DNA of 64,000 bases, taken from positions 2,394,193 to 2,458,192 of the forward strand of contig NZ_SMRO01000001.1 in assembly GCF_004359985.1 (NCBI RefSeq). The letters are read 5' to 3'. Source of the DNA: Paraburkholderia flava (GTDB taxonomy: Bacteria; Pseudomonadota; Gammaproteobacteria; Burkholderiales; Burkholderiaceae). Below are positions 20,306 through 28,354 of the stretch, in pieces. The notes below the pieces were generated by a model, which was not told the DNA's origin, made no database searches, and saw only the letters and a list, made by a program, of their open reading frames with translations. Made by a program: the position numbers and the translations under genes. How positions within the stretch are numbered: position 1 is the first letter of the stretch; every line of letters begins with the position of its first letter.

Positions 20306-21640
20306 ATGACGACAACTTCAGACACGACGGGCGCGCTGACCGGTCACGCACGCGCGGCAGCATCCGATGCGCCGAAGAGCCGGGTGCGTGCGGTCAGGAC
20401 GCGGCGCGTGCGCGGCGATCTGCGCGGTGCGTTGCTGCTGATTGCACCGCTTGCCGTGTTTATGGCCGTGTTCTTCGTCGCGCCGATCGTCAATCTGATG
20501 ATGCGTAGTGTTTGGGATCCGGCGGTCGCGACGGCGTTTCCAGCGACGGCCGCTGCGCTTCACGATACCGCTGCGGGTGCGCCACCGCCCGCGCCGGTGT
20601 ATGCCGCGCTTGCCGCCGACATCGTCGCGGCAGACAACGCGGGCACGCTTGGCGATGCGGCGTCGCGGCTCAACGACGATCTGCCCGGCATGCGCGCGTT
20701 GTTGATGAGCACGCGTCGTCATCTCGACGAGGCGTCGGGGGACGATGGCAACGCGTCGCCTGCACAGACCGCGCCGCAGAAAACATCAGCAGTTGCACAA
20801 CAGCACGACCTCGTCACGCTCGATGCCCGCTGGGCCGATCCGCAAACATGGCGCGTGCTCGCACGCGCAATCCGACCCACGACCGACGCCTATCTACTCC
20901 GCGCACTCGATCATCGCCGCACACCGGATGGTCGCGTGCTACCGATGCCGGACGGAACCGGGGTCTATCTGCCGATTCTCGGCCGTACGTTCTCGATCAG
21001 CGCGACCGTTGCCGTTCTCGTGCTGCTGCTGGGCTATCCGCTGACGTACTGGCTTGCCGGATTGCCGCGACGTCGGCAGCAATACGTGATGATGGCGATC
21101 CTGATTCCGTTCTGGACGTCGATTCTCGTGCGGATCGCCGCATGGATGGTCGTGCTGCCGCGCGAGGGCCTGGTCAACAAGATTGCACTGTCGCTGCATC
21201 TGATCGAGTCGCCGGTCGATCTGCTGTACAACCGCACGGGCGTGATCATTTCGATGGTGCATATCCTGATTCCGGTGATGGTGCTGCCGCTGTTCGCCGT
21301 CATGCGCGGTATTCCGCGCACGTTCCAGATGGCGGCCGTGTCGCTCGGCAGTCATCCGTTCGGCGCGTTCTGGCGCGTGTATGTGCCGCAGACCGTGCCG
21401 GGTATCGCGGCCGGCGTGATGCTGGTTTTTATCAGCGCGCTCGGCTACTACATCGCGCCGGCACTGCTGGGCGGCGCGGGCGATCAGATGCTCAGCTACT
21501 ACATCGCGTACTTCACGAATACGTCGATCAACTGGGGACTCGCCGCTGCGCTGAGTCTGCTGCTGATCGTCGCCACCGTGCTGCTGTTCAACGTCTATCG
21601 TTTGCTGCTGACGTGGCGGCCGACGACGTCCGGTGCCTGA
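20306..21640 (+). CDS. ABC importer permease, PotB type, with a large periplasmic insert
   Basis: A 444-residue inner-membrane permease; the family is usually about 280-310 residues. TM1 is at about residues 42-64. A region of about 165 residues rich in Ala, Asp and Thr follows before TM2 at about residue 231. The rest is standard, with the ATPase-coupling EAA-like loop AAVSLGSHPFGAFWRVYVP at about residue 345. The insert should face the periplasm, and the loop between TM1 and TM2 is otherwise short. Its last third (ARAIRPTTDAYLLRALDHRR and on) resembles the extended first loop of some PotB homologues. It may contact the binding protein. Confidence 0.9.
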   Translation: MTTTSDTTGALTGHARAAASDAPKSRVRAVRTRRVRGDLRGALLLIAPLAVFMAVFFVAPIVNLMMRSVWDPAVATAFPATAAALHDTAAGAPPPAPVYAALAADIVAADNAGTLGDAASRLNDDLPGMRALLMSTRRHLDEASGDDGNASPAQTAPQKTSAVAQQHDLVTLDARWADPQTWRVLARAIRPTTDAYLLRALDHRRTPDGRVLPMPDGTGVYLPILGRTFSISATVAVLVLLLGYPLTYWLAGLPRRRQQYVMMAILIPFWTSILVRIAAWMVVLPREGLVNKIALSLHLIESPVDLLYNRTGVIISMVHILIPVMVLPLFAVMRGIPRTFQMAAVSLGSHPFGAFWRVYVPQTVPGIAAGVMLVFISALGYYIAPALLGGAGDQMLSYYIAYFTNTSINWGLAAALSLLLIVATVLLFNVYRLLLTWRPTTSGA

Positions 21641-21641
21641 C

Positions 21642-22466
21642 ATGCGACTCGCTCCTCAATTCGAACCGTTCGCGCGCTGGCCGGAAAAATGCTGGTACGT
21701 CGCGCAACGCGCGCTGTGCTACGGCGTGCTCGCGTATCTCGTCGCGCCGATTGTCGCGCTGATGCCGCTGTCGTTCACGCGCGATTCGTTTCTCGTCTAT
21801 CCGATCCGGCATTTTTCGCTGCACTGGTATCACGTGCTGTTCGGTTCGCACACGTGGTGGCTTGCGGTGCGCAACAGCTTTATCGTCGCGCCGTGCGCGA
21901 CGGTGATCGCGACCGTGCTCGGTACGTTGTGCGCACTCGGTCTGGATCGCGCGGAGTTTCCGGGCAAGCGGCTGCTTACCGCGCTGATTCTCACGCCGCT
22001 GGTCGCGCCGCTCGTCGTGGTCGCGGTCGGCCTGTATCTGTTCTATATGAAGCTGCACCTGGCCGGCACGTTCAGCGGTCTGATCATCGCGCATTCGCTG
22101 CTGGGTGCGCCGTTTGTGGTGACGACGGTGGGCGCGACGATGAAGCGCTTCGACGGCACGCTCGTGAATGCGAGCCGTAGTCTTGGAGCAGGTGCCGTCG
22201 AAACATTCTGGCGCGTGACGTTGCCGCTGATCCTGCCCGGCGTGCTGTCGGGCGCATTGTTCGCGTTCGCGACGTCGTTCGACGAAGTCGTCATCACGCT
22301 GTTTCTCGCGGGACCGGATCAAGTCACGGTGCCGCGTCAGATGTTCAGCGGCATCCGCGACAGCATCACACCGACCATCGTCGCGCTCGCGACCATTCTC
22401 ATTGTGTTTTCGACGTCGCTGCTACTGGTTGTCGAGCGGTTGAGGGCGCGTGGTCATTCTGCCTGA
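21642..22466 (+). CDS. ABC importer permease, PotC type
   Basis: A 274-residue permease with six predicted membrane segments and the coupling loop ASRSLGAGAVETFWRVTLPL near residue 181. ATG 21642 lies directly after the stop of the first permease. A GTG at 21633, overlapping that stop, is the alternative start. It pairs with the preceding PotB-like permease and is the last gene of the leuCDB-ABC operon. Confidence 0.9.
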   Translation: MRLAPQFEPFARWPEKCWYVAQRALCYGVLAYLVAPIVALMPLSFTRDSFLVYPIRHFSLHWYHVLFGSHTWWLAVRNSFIVAPCATVIATVLGTLCALGLDRAEFPGKRLLTALILTPLVAPLVVVAVGLYLFYMKLHLAGTFSGLIIAHSLLGAPFVVTTVGATMKRFDGTLVNASRSLGAGAVETFWRVTLPLILPGVLSGALFAFATSFDEVVITLFLAGPDQVTVPRQMFSGIRDSITPTIVALATILIVFSTSLLLVVERLRARGHSA

Positions 22467-22674
22467 TATCGCAAACAGCCCGGTGCGAGCAGTTGAAATC
22501 TGCAGTTGCGAAACTACTATCGGCAGCGCTGCTGCCACGTCCATGGAGGCTTCAGACTCATTACACGTATTGCGTCCACGTAATGCTGACCATAAATAAG
22601 TTTTACTTTCCGATTCCCTGTCACGCCGCCATTGTGTGACCGGGACAGTCATCTATTCAGATGGCGATTTCTTA

Positions 22675-22692
22675 AGATTCCTTAAGGAATCT
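22675..22692. promoter_or_regulatory. 18-bp perfect palindrome before the lipoprotein gene
   Basis: AGATTCCTTAAGGAATCT is a perfect palindrome 63 bp before the start of the next gene. The surrounding 100 bp are richer in A+T than the genes. It is probably an operator; the factor is unknown. Confidence 0.5.
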
Positions 22693-22755
22693 CGCGTCGA
22701 TCGTCGTTGTTCATGAGTCGACGGTCAGGCCAATAAACGGAAAGGAGACAACTTG

Positions 22756-23877
22756 ATGGACAAGCGTGCAATGACCTTGATGCTGCTCGCAGCGGCTGCA
22801 ATGGCCGGCTGCGGAGGAGGAGACAACGTCAGCGGACCGACACCGCCAAAGCTGCTGACGAACATCGCCGTCCCCAATGCATCGAGCCCGCCATTCAGTT
22901 TCGACATCAGCTATGTGGAGGCCGGCAAGTACTTTCTCGCCGACCGCAACAACAAGGCGGTCGATGTCGTGGACACTAAATCGAACACGCTGACCGCGCA
23001 AATCCCGGGACCGTTCATCGGTGCAGGCGCGACGACGGACGAGTCCGGTCCCGATGGAATCGTCGGCGTCACCGGCACGAATACGATCTACGTCGGCGAT
23101 GTCGACTCCGTTAAAGTGATCGATACCGCTGCGCAGAAGACGGTCAACACGATCGTCATCAGCAATTCCGGGTCGCGCGTCGATGAGGGTTGCTACGATC
23201 CCGACGATCATCTGGTGATGTTCGCCAGCCCCGGCGACACGCCGCCGTTCGTCACGTTGATTTCCACGCTGACGCAGCAGCCGGTCGCAAAGCTTCCGTT
23301 CAACGGCTCGTCCGGGCTCGAAGCGTGCACCTACGACCATGCGTCGAAGAGCTTTCTGATCAACAACGACGGGACCGCTGCGAATCCCGATGGCGAACTC
23401 GATGTCATCACCGCGAGCTCTGCGGTAGCGGGCAGTCCTTCGGTGAGCAAGGCGTTTCCACTAGGGAAGTGCGCACCGGCGGGGATCGTGCTCGGCCCGA
23501 ATAATGACGTGCTCATCGGATGCGATCCGCCGGCCGGCGACCCGCTCATCACGCTGATCCTCGATCGGACAAGCGGAGCGATTCAAGCCAGCCTGCCGTT
23601 TGGCGGCGTGGATCAAGTCGACTACGATCCGGTTTCCAATCGCTATTTCTTGCCGGCCCGGCATTACGTCACGACCGGTATCGCTGCAGCGTCGGGGTTC
23701 AGTCCGCAGATGGGCGTGATCGATGGCGCTTCGCGGCAACTGCTCTTTAAGATTCCGGTAGGCACGGGGGCGCATTCGGTTGCGATCGACAGCACGCTCG
23801 AGCAGGTGTATGTGCCGTTTCAAGCCGGCGCGGCAGGATTTCCTAACGGGGGAATCTCGGTGTTCTCGGCGCGTTAG
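22756..23877 (+). CDS. Putative lipoprotein with beta-propeller-like (YVTN) repeats
   Basis: A 373-residue protein. ATG 22756 has AAGGAG about 9 bp upstream. A short signal peptide ends in the lipobox AMAGC, so it should be lipid-anchored, most likely on the periplasmic side of the outer membrane. The body has repeated strands of the YVTN/NHL kind (KAVDVVDTKSNTLTAQI, VKVIDTAAQKTVNTIVI, GVIDGASRQLLFKIPVGTG), which suggests a seven-bladed propeller. No catalytic residues are recognisable. The gene stands alone. Confidence 0.75.
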   Translation: MDKRAMTLMLLAAAAMAGCGGGDNVSGPTPPKLLTNIAVPNASSPPFSFDISYVEAGKYFLADRNNKAVDVVDTKSNTLTAQIPGPFIGAGATTDESGPDGIVGVTGTNTIYVGDVDSVKVIDTAAQKTVNTIVISNSGSRVDEGCYDPDDHLVMFASPGDTPPFVTLISTLTQQPVAKLPFNGSSGLEACTYDHASKSFLINNDGTAANPDGELDVITASSAVAGSPSVSKAFPLGKCAPAGIVLGPNNDVLIGCDPPAGDPLITLILDRTSGAIQASLPFGGVDQVDYDPVSNRYFLPARHYVTTGIAAASGFSPQMGVIDGASRQLLFKIPVGTGAHSVAIDSTLEQVYVPFQAGAAGFPNGGISVFSAR

Positions 23878-23949
23878 TCTCTCCGATGTGGGCACGGTCC
23901 GACGGGGCGAACCCGATTGCTGCCGCTATCCTTGCACTTTTCGATTTGT

Positions 23950-23984
23950 TTAACTACGATGTTAAATATCAACTCGATGGTTAA
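23950..23984. promoter_or_regulatory. Operator-like repeats upstream of the VOC-ArsR-SRPBCC operon
   Basis: TTAACTACGATGTTAA (23950-23965, arms TTAAC/GTTAA) is followed by a related copy, AACTCGATGGTTAA (23971-23984). Both lie in an AT-rich stretch just before the ribosome-binding site AAAGGAGG of the first gene. They are good candidates for the binding site of the ArsR-type regulator in this operon (autoregulation). Confidence 0.5.
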
Positions 23985-24005
23985 TCAAAGAGAAAGGAGG
24001 CAGTC

Positions 24006-24467
24006 ATGTCCGACCCGTTCCGCCGTCCCACGCTAACCGCCGCGCTGTTCTACCGCGATCCGCTCGCCGCGCTCGACTGGCTCGAGAAAGCATTCGGCTT
24101 CGAGCGCTCAATGGTGGTCACCAACAGCGAAGGGCGCGTCGAGCACTCCGAGATGAAATTCGGCGACGGCCTGCTGATGATCGGCAGCGAATACACTGCG
24201 GACATGGTGAGCCCCGCTGGACTGAACGGCAAGAACACGCAGACGGTCCACGTGCAGTTGCAAGCCGATCTCGATGGCCATTGCGCGCGGGCACGCGCGG
24301 CCGGTGCGGTCATCACGCGCGAACCGGCGGACCAGTTCTACGGCGATCGCGTCTACGCGGCGCGCGATCCCGAGGGGCACGTATGGAGTTTCGGTCAGAC
24401 GGTACGGCAGGTGTCGCGCGAGGAAATGGAGCAGGCGAGCGGCCTGAAAATCGACGGGTGGGTGTAG
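24006..24467 (+). CDS. VOC-family (glyoxalase/bleomycin-resistance fold) protein
   Basis: A 153-residue protein with paired beta-alpha-beta-beta-beta units: PTLTAALFYRDPLAALDWLEKAFGF in the first, and ARDPEGHVWSFGQTVRQVS near the end. This is the PhnB-like/glyoxalase-like layout. A GGAGG site precedes the ATG. It heads a tight operon with an ArsR regulator and an SRPBCC protein, a common trio in proteobacteria. The chemistry is unknown. Confidence 0.88.
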   Translation: MSDPFRRPTLTAALFYRDPLAALDWLEKAFGFERSMVVTNSEGRVEHSEMKFGDGLLMIGSEYTADMVSPAGLNGKNTQTVHVQLQADLDGHCARARAAGAVITREPADQFYGDRVYAARDPEGHVWSFGQTVRQVSREEMEQASGLKIDGWV

Positions 24468-24470
24468 CGC

Positions 24471-24875
24471 ATGGGACGTGCCGCTGCGATCAAATCCGCT
24501 CCACGCAAACCGGCTGCGCCCGATCTCGATCTCGATCCCGATTCGCTCAACCGGACGCTGGCCGCGCTTGCCGATCCGAATCGCCGGCAGGTCGTCGATC
24601 TGCTGTGCGCGCGACCGATGCGCGCGGGCGAACTTGCGCAGGCGACGGGGCTGAGTCCGCAGGCGATGAGTCGTCATCTGCGGGTGCTGCGCGCGAGCGA
24701 ACTGATCGAGGAGTCTCGCGATGGCAATGGACATGACGGTTTCGATGCGCGCGTGCGCGTCTACATGCTGCGGTCCGCGCCGATGAGCGAACTGCGCGCA
24801 TGGCTCGAACAGATGGAACAGCTCTGGTCGACTCAACTGCTGGCGTTCAAGGCACACGTGGAGCGTCGCTCGTGA
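24471..24875 (+). CDS. ArsR-family helix-turn-helix regulator
   Basis: A 134-residue protein with a winged helix at about residues 24-85 (LNRTLAALADPNRRQVVDLL, then ELAQATGLSPQAMSRHLRVLRASEL). No ArsR metal-site cysteines are present, so this is not a metal sensor of the classic kind. It begins 3 bp after the VOC gene and its stop overlaps the next start by 4 bp (GTGA). It probably represses its own operon through the repeats at 23950-23984. Confidence 0.9.
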   Translation: MGRAAAIKSAPRKPAAPDLDLDPDSLNRTLAALADPNRRQVVDLLCARPMRAGELAQATGLSPQAMSRHLRVLRASELIEESRDGNGHDGFDARVRVYMLRSAPMSELRAWLEQMEQLWSTQLLAFKAHVERRS

Positions 24876-25366
24876 GTTCGCGCGTGCTAGTGTCGTTGCG
24901 CGTCGCGGTTTCGCCGCAGCACGCGTTCGACGTTTTCACGCAGGAGATCGGTGCGTGGTGGCGGCCGAACGAATTGTTCCAGTTCACACCGCAAGCTGCA
25001 GGTGTGCTGTCGTTCGAGTATGACGCGTCGCGTCGCGAAGGGTGTCTGATCGAAACGCAACGCGACGGCAGCGTGTTCGAGATCGGTCGCATCACCGCAT
25101 GGGAGCCGGGCGAACGGCTCGCATTCGAATGGCGTCAGGCGAGTTTTGCTGCGGATCAACTGACGCACGTCGAAGTGCGTTTCGAAGCGATCGGCGACGA
25201 AACGCGCGTGACGGTCGAGCATCGCGGCTGGGATTCCGTGCCGCAGGAACATGTCGCGCGCCATCATTTTCCCGATCGCGTTTTCCTGCTGCGTCACGCG
25301 GAGTGGTGGCAGGCGTTGCTCGCGTCGTACCAGACGCGTACGCCGGACGATAAGGGTCCTCAGTAA
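24872..25366 (+). CDS. SRPBCC/AHSA1-domain protein
   Basis: A 164-residue START-like fold protein. GTG 24872 overlaps the ArsR stop, which is the best start for translational coupling. It begins SSRVLVSLRVAVSPQHAFDV and has the helix-grip features GAWWRPNELFQ, ITAWEPGERLAFEW and TRVTVEHRGWDSVP of AHSA1 proteins linked to ArsR regulators. Such proteins bind small hydrophobic ligands. It ends 7 bp inside the end of the convergent ROK regulator gene. Confidence 0.87.
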   Translation: MSSRVLVSLRVAVSPQHAFDVFTQEIGAWWRPNELFQFTPQAAGVLSFEYDASRREGCLIETQRDGSVFEIGRITAWEPGERLAFEWRQASFAADQLTHVEVRFEAIGDETRVTVEHRGWDSVPQEHVARHHFPDRVFLLRHAEWWQALLASYQTRTPDDKGPQ

Positions 25367-26583
25367 CCCAGCCGTTCGAACGCACGCAGCCGCGCATGAT
25401 CGAGCCCATGTTCGATCGCGCCGAGCAGCACGCCATCGGTGCCTGTCGTCGAGATCGCGAAGTCGGGCACCGGCATCAGCAGACGCTCGGCCAGATAGTC
25501 GCGAATCCTCGGCAGCAGCAGCGCGCCGTTGCGGCCGATCCCGCCTGCGAGGACGACGAGGGTCGGGTCGAGAATCGGCACGATCGACGCGAGTGCCCAT
25601 GCAAGGTGTTGTGCTTCGTCAGCGACGCATTCGAGCGCGCGGCGGTCGCCCGCATGCGCGGCTGCGAACACATCCTCCGCGCTGGCCGCATGCAGGCCGA
25701 GCCGGTTCGCGTGCGTGACGATCGCTTTCGCCGCGGCCTGCGCTTCGAAGAGTCCTCGATGGCGGGTCGCCGGTAGCGTGTCCACGCCGGGCGTGTCCGC
25801 GCCGGAAGGAGCGGGCGGCAGCATCGCGATTTCGCCGGCGAATCCCTGTGCGCCGCGATGCAGCTTGCCGTCGGTGACGATGCCGAGACCGATGCCGGTG
25901 CCGACCGACATCAGCACGAAATTGTCGACGCCACGGCCGATACCGTGCTTCTGCTCGCCAAGCGCGGCGAGGTTGATGTCGTTCTCGATCACGATGTCCG
26001 AGCCGAGCGCGTCGCGCAGCGACGAGATCAGATCCGTCCGTTCCCAGCCCGGCAGATTCGCCGCGAGCCTCAGACGACCTTTCTCCGCATCGAACACGCC
26101 GGGCGATCCGAGCACCGTCGCGAGCACGTCGTCGCTTTTGATGCCGCGCTCGCCGAGCATCGTCGCGACCAGTTCGACAATCTGTGCGACGAGCCGCGCG
26201 ACGCGCGCGGGCGTCCGCTTGTCGAGGCGCGCGACCACACGGCCGGTCAGGTCCGCGAGCGCGCCGCGAATCCATTCGGCCCCGACGTCAATCGCGACGA
26301 CGAAGCCGGCGTCCGCACGCGGCGCGTAGAGGCGCGGTGCGCGTCCCGCGTTGCCCGCGCGCACGCCGCTCTGCTCGACGAGACCGAGCCGCTCCAGGTT
26401 GTTCAACGCCGCCGAGATCGTGACCTTCGACAACCCGATCGTCTCCGCAAGCTGCGGACTCGACGCGGGCGCAAGGTCCAGCAGATGCTGGTAGATCGCC
26501 CATTCGTTGCCCTGGCGGACGAAGGCGGGCCCTCGCGTGACGGGGGGCTTTGGTCGGGTGCGCTTGCGGCTGGGCAGATTCAT
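25360..26583 (-). CDS. ROK-family transcriptional repressor (NagC/XylR type)
   Basis: A 407-residue protein with an N-terminal MarR-like winged helix (EWAIYQHLLDLAPASSPQLA, then GLSKVTISAALNNLERLGLV) and a ROK sugar-binding domain (VVAIDVGAEWIRGALADLTG; VGTGIGLGIVTDGKLHRGAQ; AGEIAML). The CxCGxxGC zinc motif of many ROK proteins is not seen. The gene is divergent from an APC permease followed by a ROK kinase, and it probably represses them. The inducer is likely a sugar, amino sugar or its phosphate. Confidence 0.88.
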   Translation of the reverse strand: MNLPSRKRTRPKPPVTRGPAFVRQGNEWAIYQHLLDLAPASSPQLAETIGLSKVTISAALNNLERLGLVEQSGVRAGNAGRAPRLYAPRADAGFVVAIDVGAEWIRGALADLTGRVVARLDKRTPARVARLVAQIVELVATMLGERGIKSDDVLATVLGSPGVFDAEKGRLRLAANLPGWERTDLISSLRDALGSDIVIENDINLAALGEQKHGIGRGVDNFVLMSVGTGIGLGIVTDGKLHRGAQGFAGEIAMLPPAPSGADTPGVDTLPATRHRGLFEAQAAAKAIVTHANRLGLHAASAEDVFAAAHAGDRRALECVADEAQHLAWALASIVPILDPTLVVLAGGIGRNGALLLPRIRDYLAERLLMPVPDFAISTTGTDGVLLGAIEHGLDHARLRAFERLGY

Positions 26584-26690
26584 GGTGGATTCGTAGCGGG
26601 TCGTACGGGATGACGCGCGATGCTAACAACCGGGTCGGATCGGAGCAAGCCTCTGTGCGCTGGGGGGAATTTTGGCGCATTTGCATTCGT

Positions 26691-26701
26691 AAAGAAACTT
26701 T
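26691..26701. promoter_or_regulatory. Possible ROK-regulator operator
   Basis: AAAGAAACTTT, within the longer TAAAGAAACTTTC, is a short dyad in the 262-bp region between the ROK repressor and the APC permease. The A/T-rich dyad resembles the kind of site ROK repressors use. It is short, so the call is weak. Confidence 0.3.
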
Positions 26702-26845
26702 CCTATCATCCGGCCATCGACCTCGAGAAGCATGCGGTGGTCGGCAGATGGTCTGCATCACCCGGAAAAAAACAAAGCGACGAAGCACGCAGGCACAGCA
26801 GCTTCTTTCGACGACAAGCGCGGCGCTGCCGCATGGAGACAACCG

Positions 26846-28312
26846 ATGAGCGATTCCCCCTCGACCTGGACCGACGGCCGTTCCGCGAACGCCGCCGCAT
26901 CCGCGCCGGCCGATACATCACAGACACCGCATTTCCAGCGTTCGGTCGGACTGTTCCCGGCGATCGCGGTGAACATGATCCAGATCTGCGGGATCGGACC
27001 GTTCATCACGATTCCCGCGATCGTCGCGGTGATGAACGGCCCGCTTGCGGTGGTCGGCTGGATCGTGGGCGCGTTGCTCGCGATGGCCGACGGTCTCGTG
27101 TGGGCCGAACTCGGTGCCGCGATGCCGGGCGCGGGCGGCACGTACCTGTACGTGCGCGAAGCGTTCCAGTACCGCACCGGACGCCTGATGCCGTTCCTCT
27201 TCATCTGGACCGCGATGCTGTCGATCCCGCTGATCATGAGCACGGGGATCATCGGTTTCGTCCAGTACCTCGGCTTCTTCCTGCCGAACCTGCTGCCGTG
27301 GCAAAGTCATGCGATCGGCCTCGTCGTCACCGCGCTCGTCGTGTTCGCGCTGTACCGGCGCATCGAGTCGATCCGTTCGCTGAGCGCCGTGCTGTGGATC
27401 ATCATGGTGCTGGCCGTCGGCCTCACGACGGCTGCTGCGTACTCCGATTTCCATCTGAATCTCGCGATGTCGCTGCCGCAGGGCGCAGGCGATATCGGCA
27501 AGTTCATGACGGGACTCGGCGCGGGTCTGATCATCGCGATCTACGACTACGCGGGCTACAACACGACCGCGTACATGGGCGACGAACTGAAGAACCCGGG
27601 CCGCGTGATGCCGCGTTCGATCATCGTGTCGATCATCGCGATGATGGTGTTCTACCTCGCGATGAACGTCGGCGTGATCGGCACGGTGCCGTGGCAGGAC
27701 GTGGCGAAGTCGAGCTCGGTGGCTTCGCTCGTGGTGTCGCGTAACTGGGGGCATACGGCCGCAGCGATCGTGACGATCCTGATTTTGATTGCGGCGTTCG
27801 CGTCGGTGTTCGCGGGGCTGCTCGGCGGCTCGCGCGTGCCGTTTCACGCGGCCCGCGACGGCGTGTTCCTGTCGGCATTCGGCAAGCTGCACCCGAAGCA
27901 CAACTTCCCGCACGTCGCGCTGCTGGTGATGGGCGTGATTACCGCCGCCGGCAGCTTCTTCGATCTGACGACAGTGATCAACATGCTCGTCGCGGTGTCG
28001 GTACTGTTGCAGTCGGTTGCGCAGATCGCCGCGCTGACCGTGCTGCGTCGTCGTCAGCCGGAGCTGCGCCGGCCTTACCGGCAGTGGCTCTATCCGGTGC
28101 CGAGTCTTATCGCGCTGGTCGGCTGGCTGTACGTGTACTACGCAACCGACCGGCAGTCGCAATGGTTGTCTACTGGATGGATCGTCGTTGGGGTGATCGC
28201 GTTCCTGGTCTGGGCGCGGGTGGCACGGGTCTGGCCGTTCGGTCCGAAGGAAGTGCGCGAAGTGTTTGTCGAGCGCCAGGAGCAGGACGATGCGGCGGCG
28301 CGCGGGCAGTGA
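26846..28312 (+). CDS. APC-superfamily amino acid/polyamine permease
   Basis: A 488-residue carrier with about 12 membrane segments. ATG 26846 has GGAGAC about 5 bp upstream. TM1 carries the unwound-helix motif (NMIQICGIGPFITIPAI), and TM6 and TM8 regions follow (GLGAGLIIAIYDYAGYNTTA; GLLGGSRVPFHAARDGVF). The family moves amino acids or amines by proton coupling. Its position between a ROK repressor and a ROK kinase is unusual for an amino acid carrier. It may take up an amino sugar or related compound. Confidence 0.88.
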   Translation: MSDSPSTWTDGRSANAAASAPADTSQTPHFQRSVGLFPAIAVNMIQICGIGPFITIPAIVAVMNGPLAVVGWIVGALLAMADGLVWAELGAAMPGAGGTYLYVREAFQYRTGRLMPFLFIWTAMLSIPLIMSTGIIGFVQYLGFFLPNLLPWQSHAIGLVVTALVVFALYRRIESIRSLSAVLWIIMVLAVGLTTAAAYSDFHLNLAMSLPQGAGDIGKFMTGLGAGLIIAIYDYAGYNTTAYMGDELKNPGRVMPRSIIVSIIAMMVFYLAMNVGVIGTVPWQDVAKSSSVASLVVSRNWGHTAAAIVTILILIAAFASVFAGLLGGSRVPFHAARDGVFLSAFGKLHPKHNFPHVALLVMGVITAAGSFFDLTTVINMLVAVSVLLQSVAQIAALTVLRRRQPELRRPYRQWLYPVPSLIALVGWLYVYYATDRQSQWLSTGWIVVGVIAFLVWARVARVWPFGPKEVREVFVERQEQDDAAARGQ

Positions 28313-28354
28313 ACGCGAACACTTTGAACGATGCAGTGAGCGGATAAGACAGGC

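Noticed and set aside
22526..22540. GGCAGC-GCT-GCTGCC hairpin after the leuCDB-ABC operon
   Set aside because: The 6-bp stem has a 3-nt loop and no T-run follows; it is too weak to call a terminator.
24108..24857. A 249-codon minus-strand frame over the VOC and ArsR genes
   Set aside because: The plus-strand genes have clear domains, coupled starts and ribosome-binding sites.
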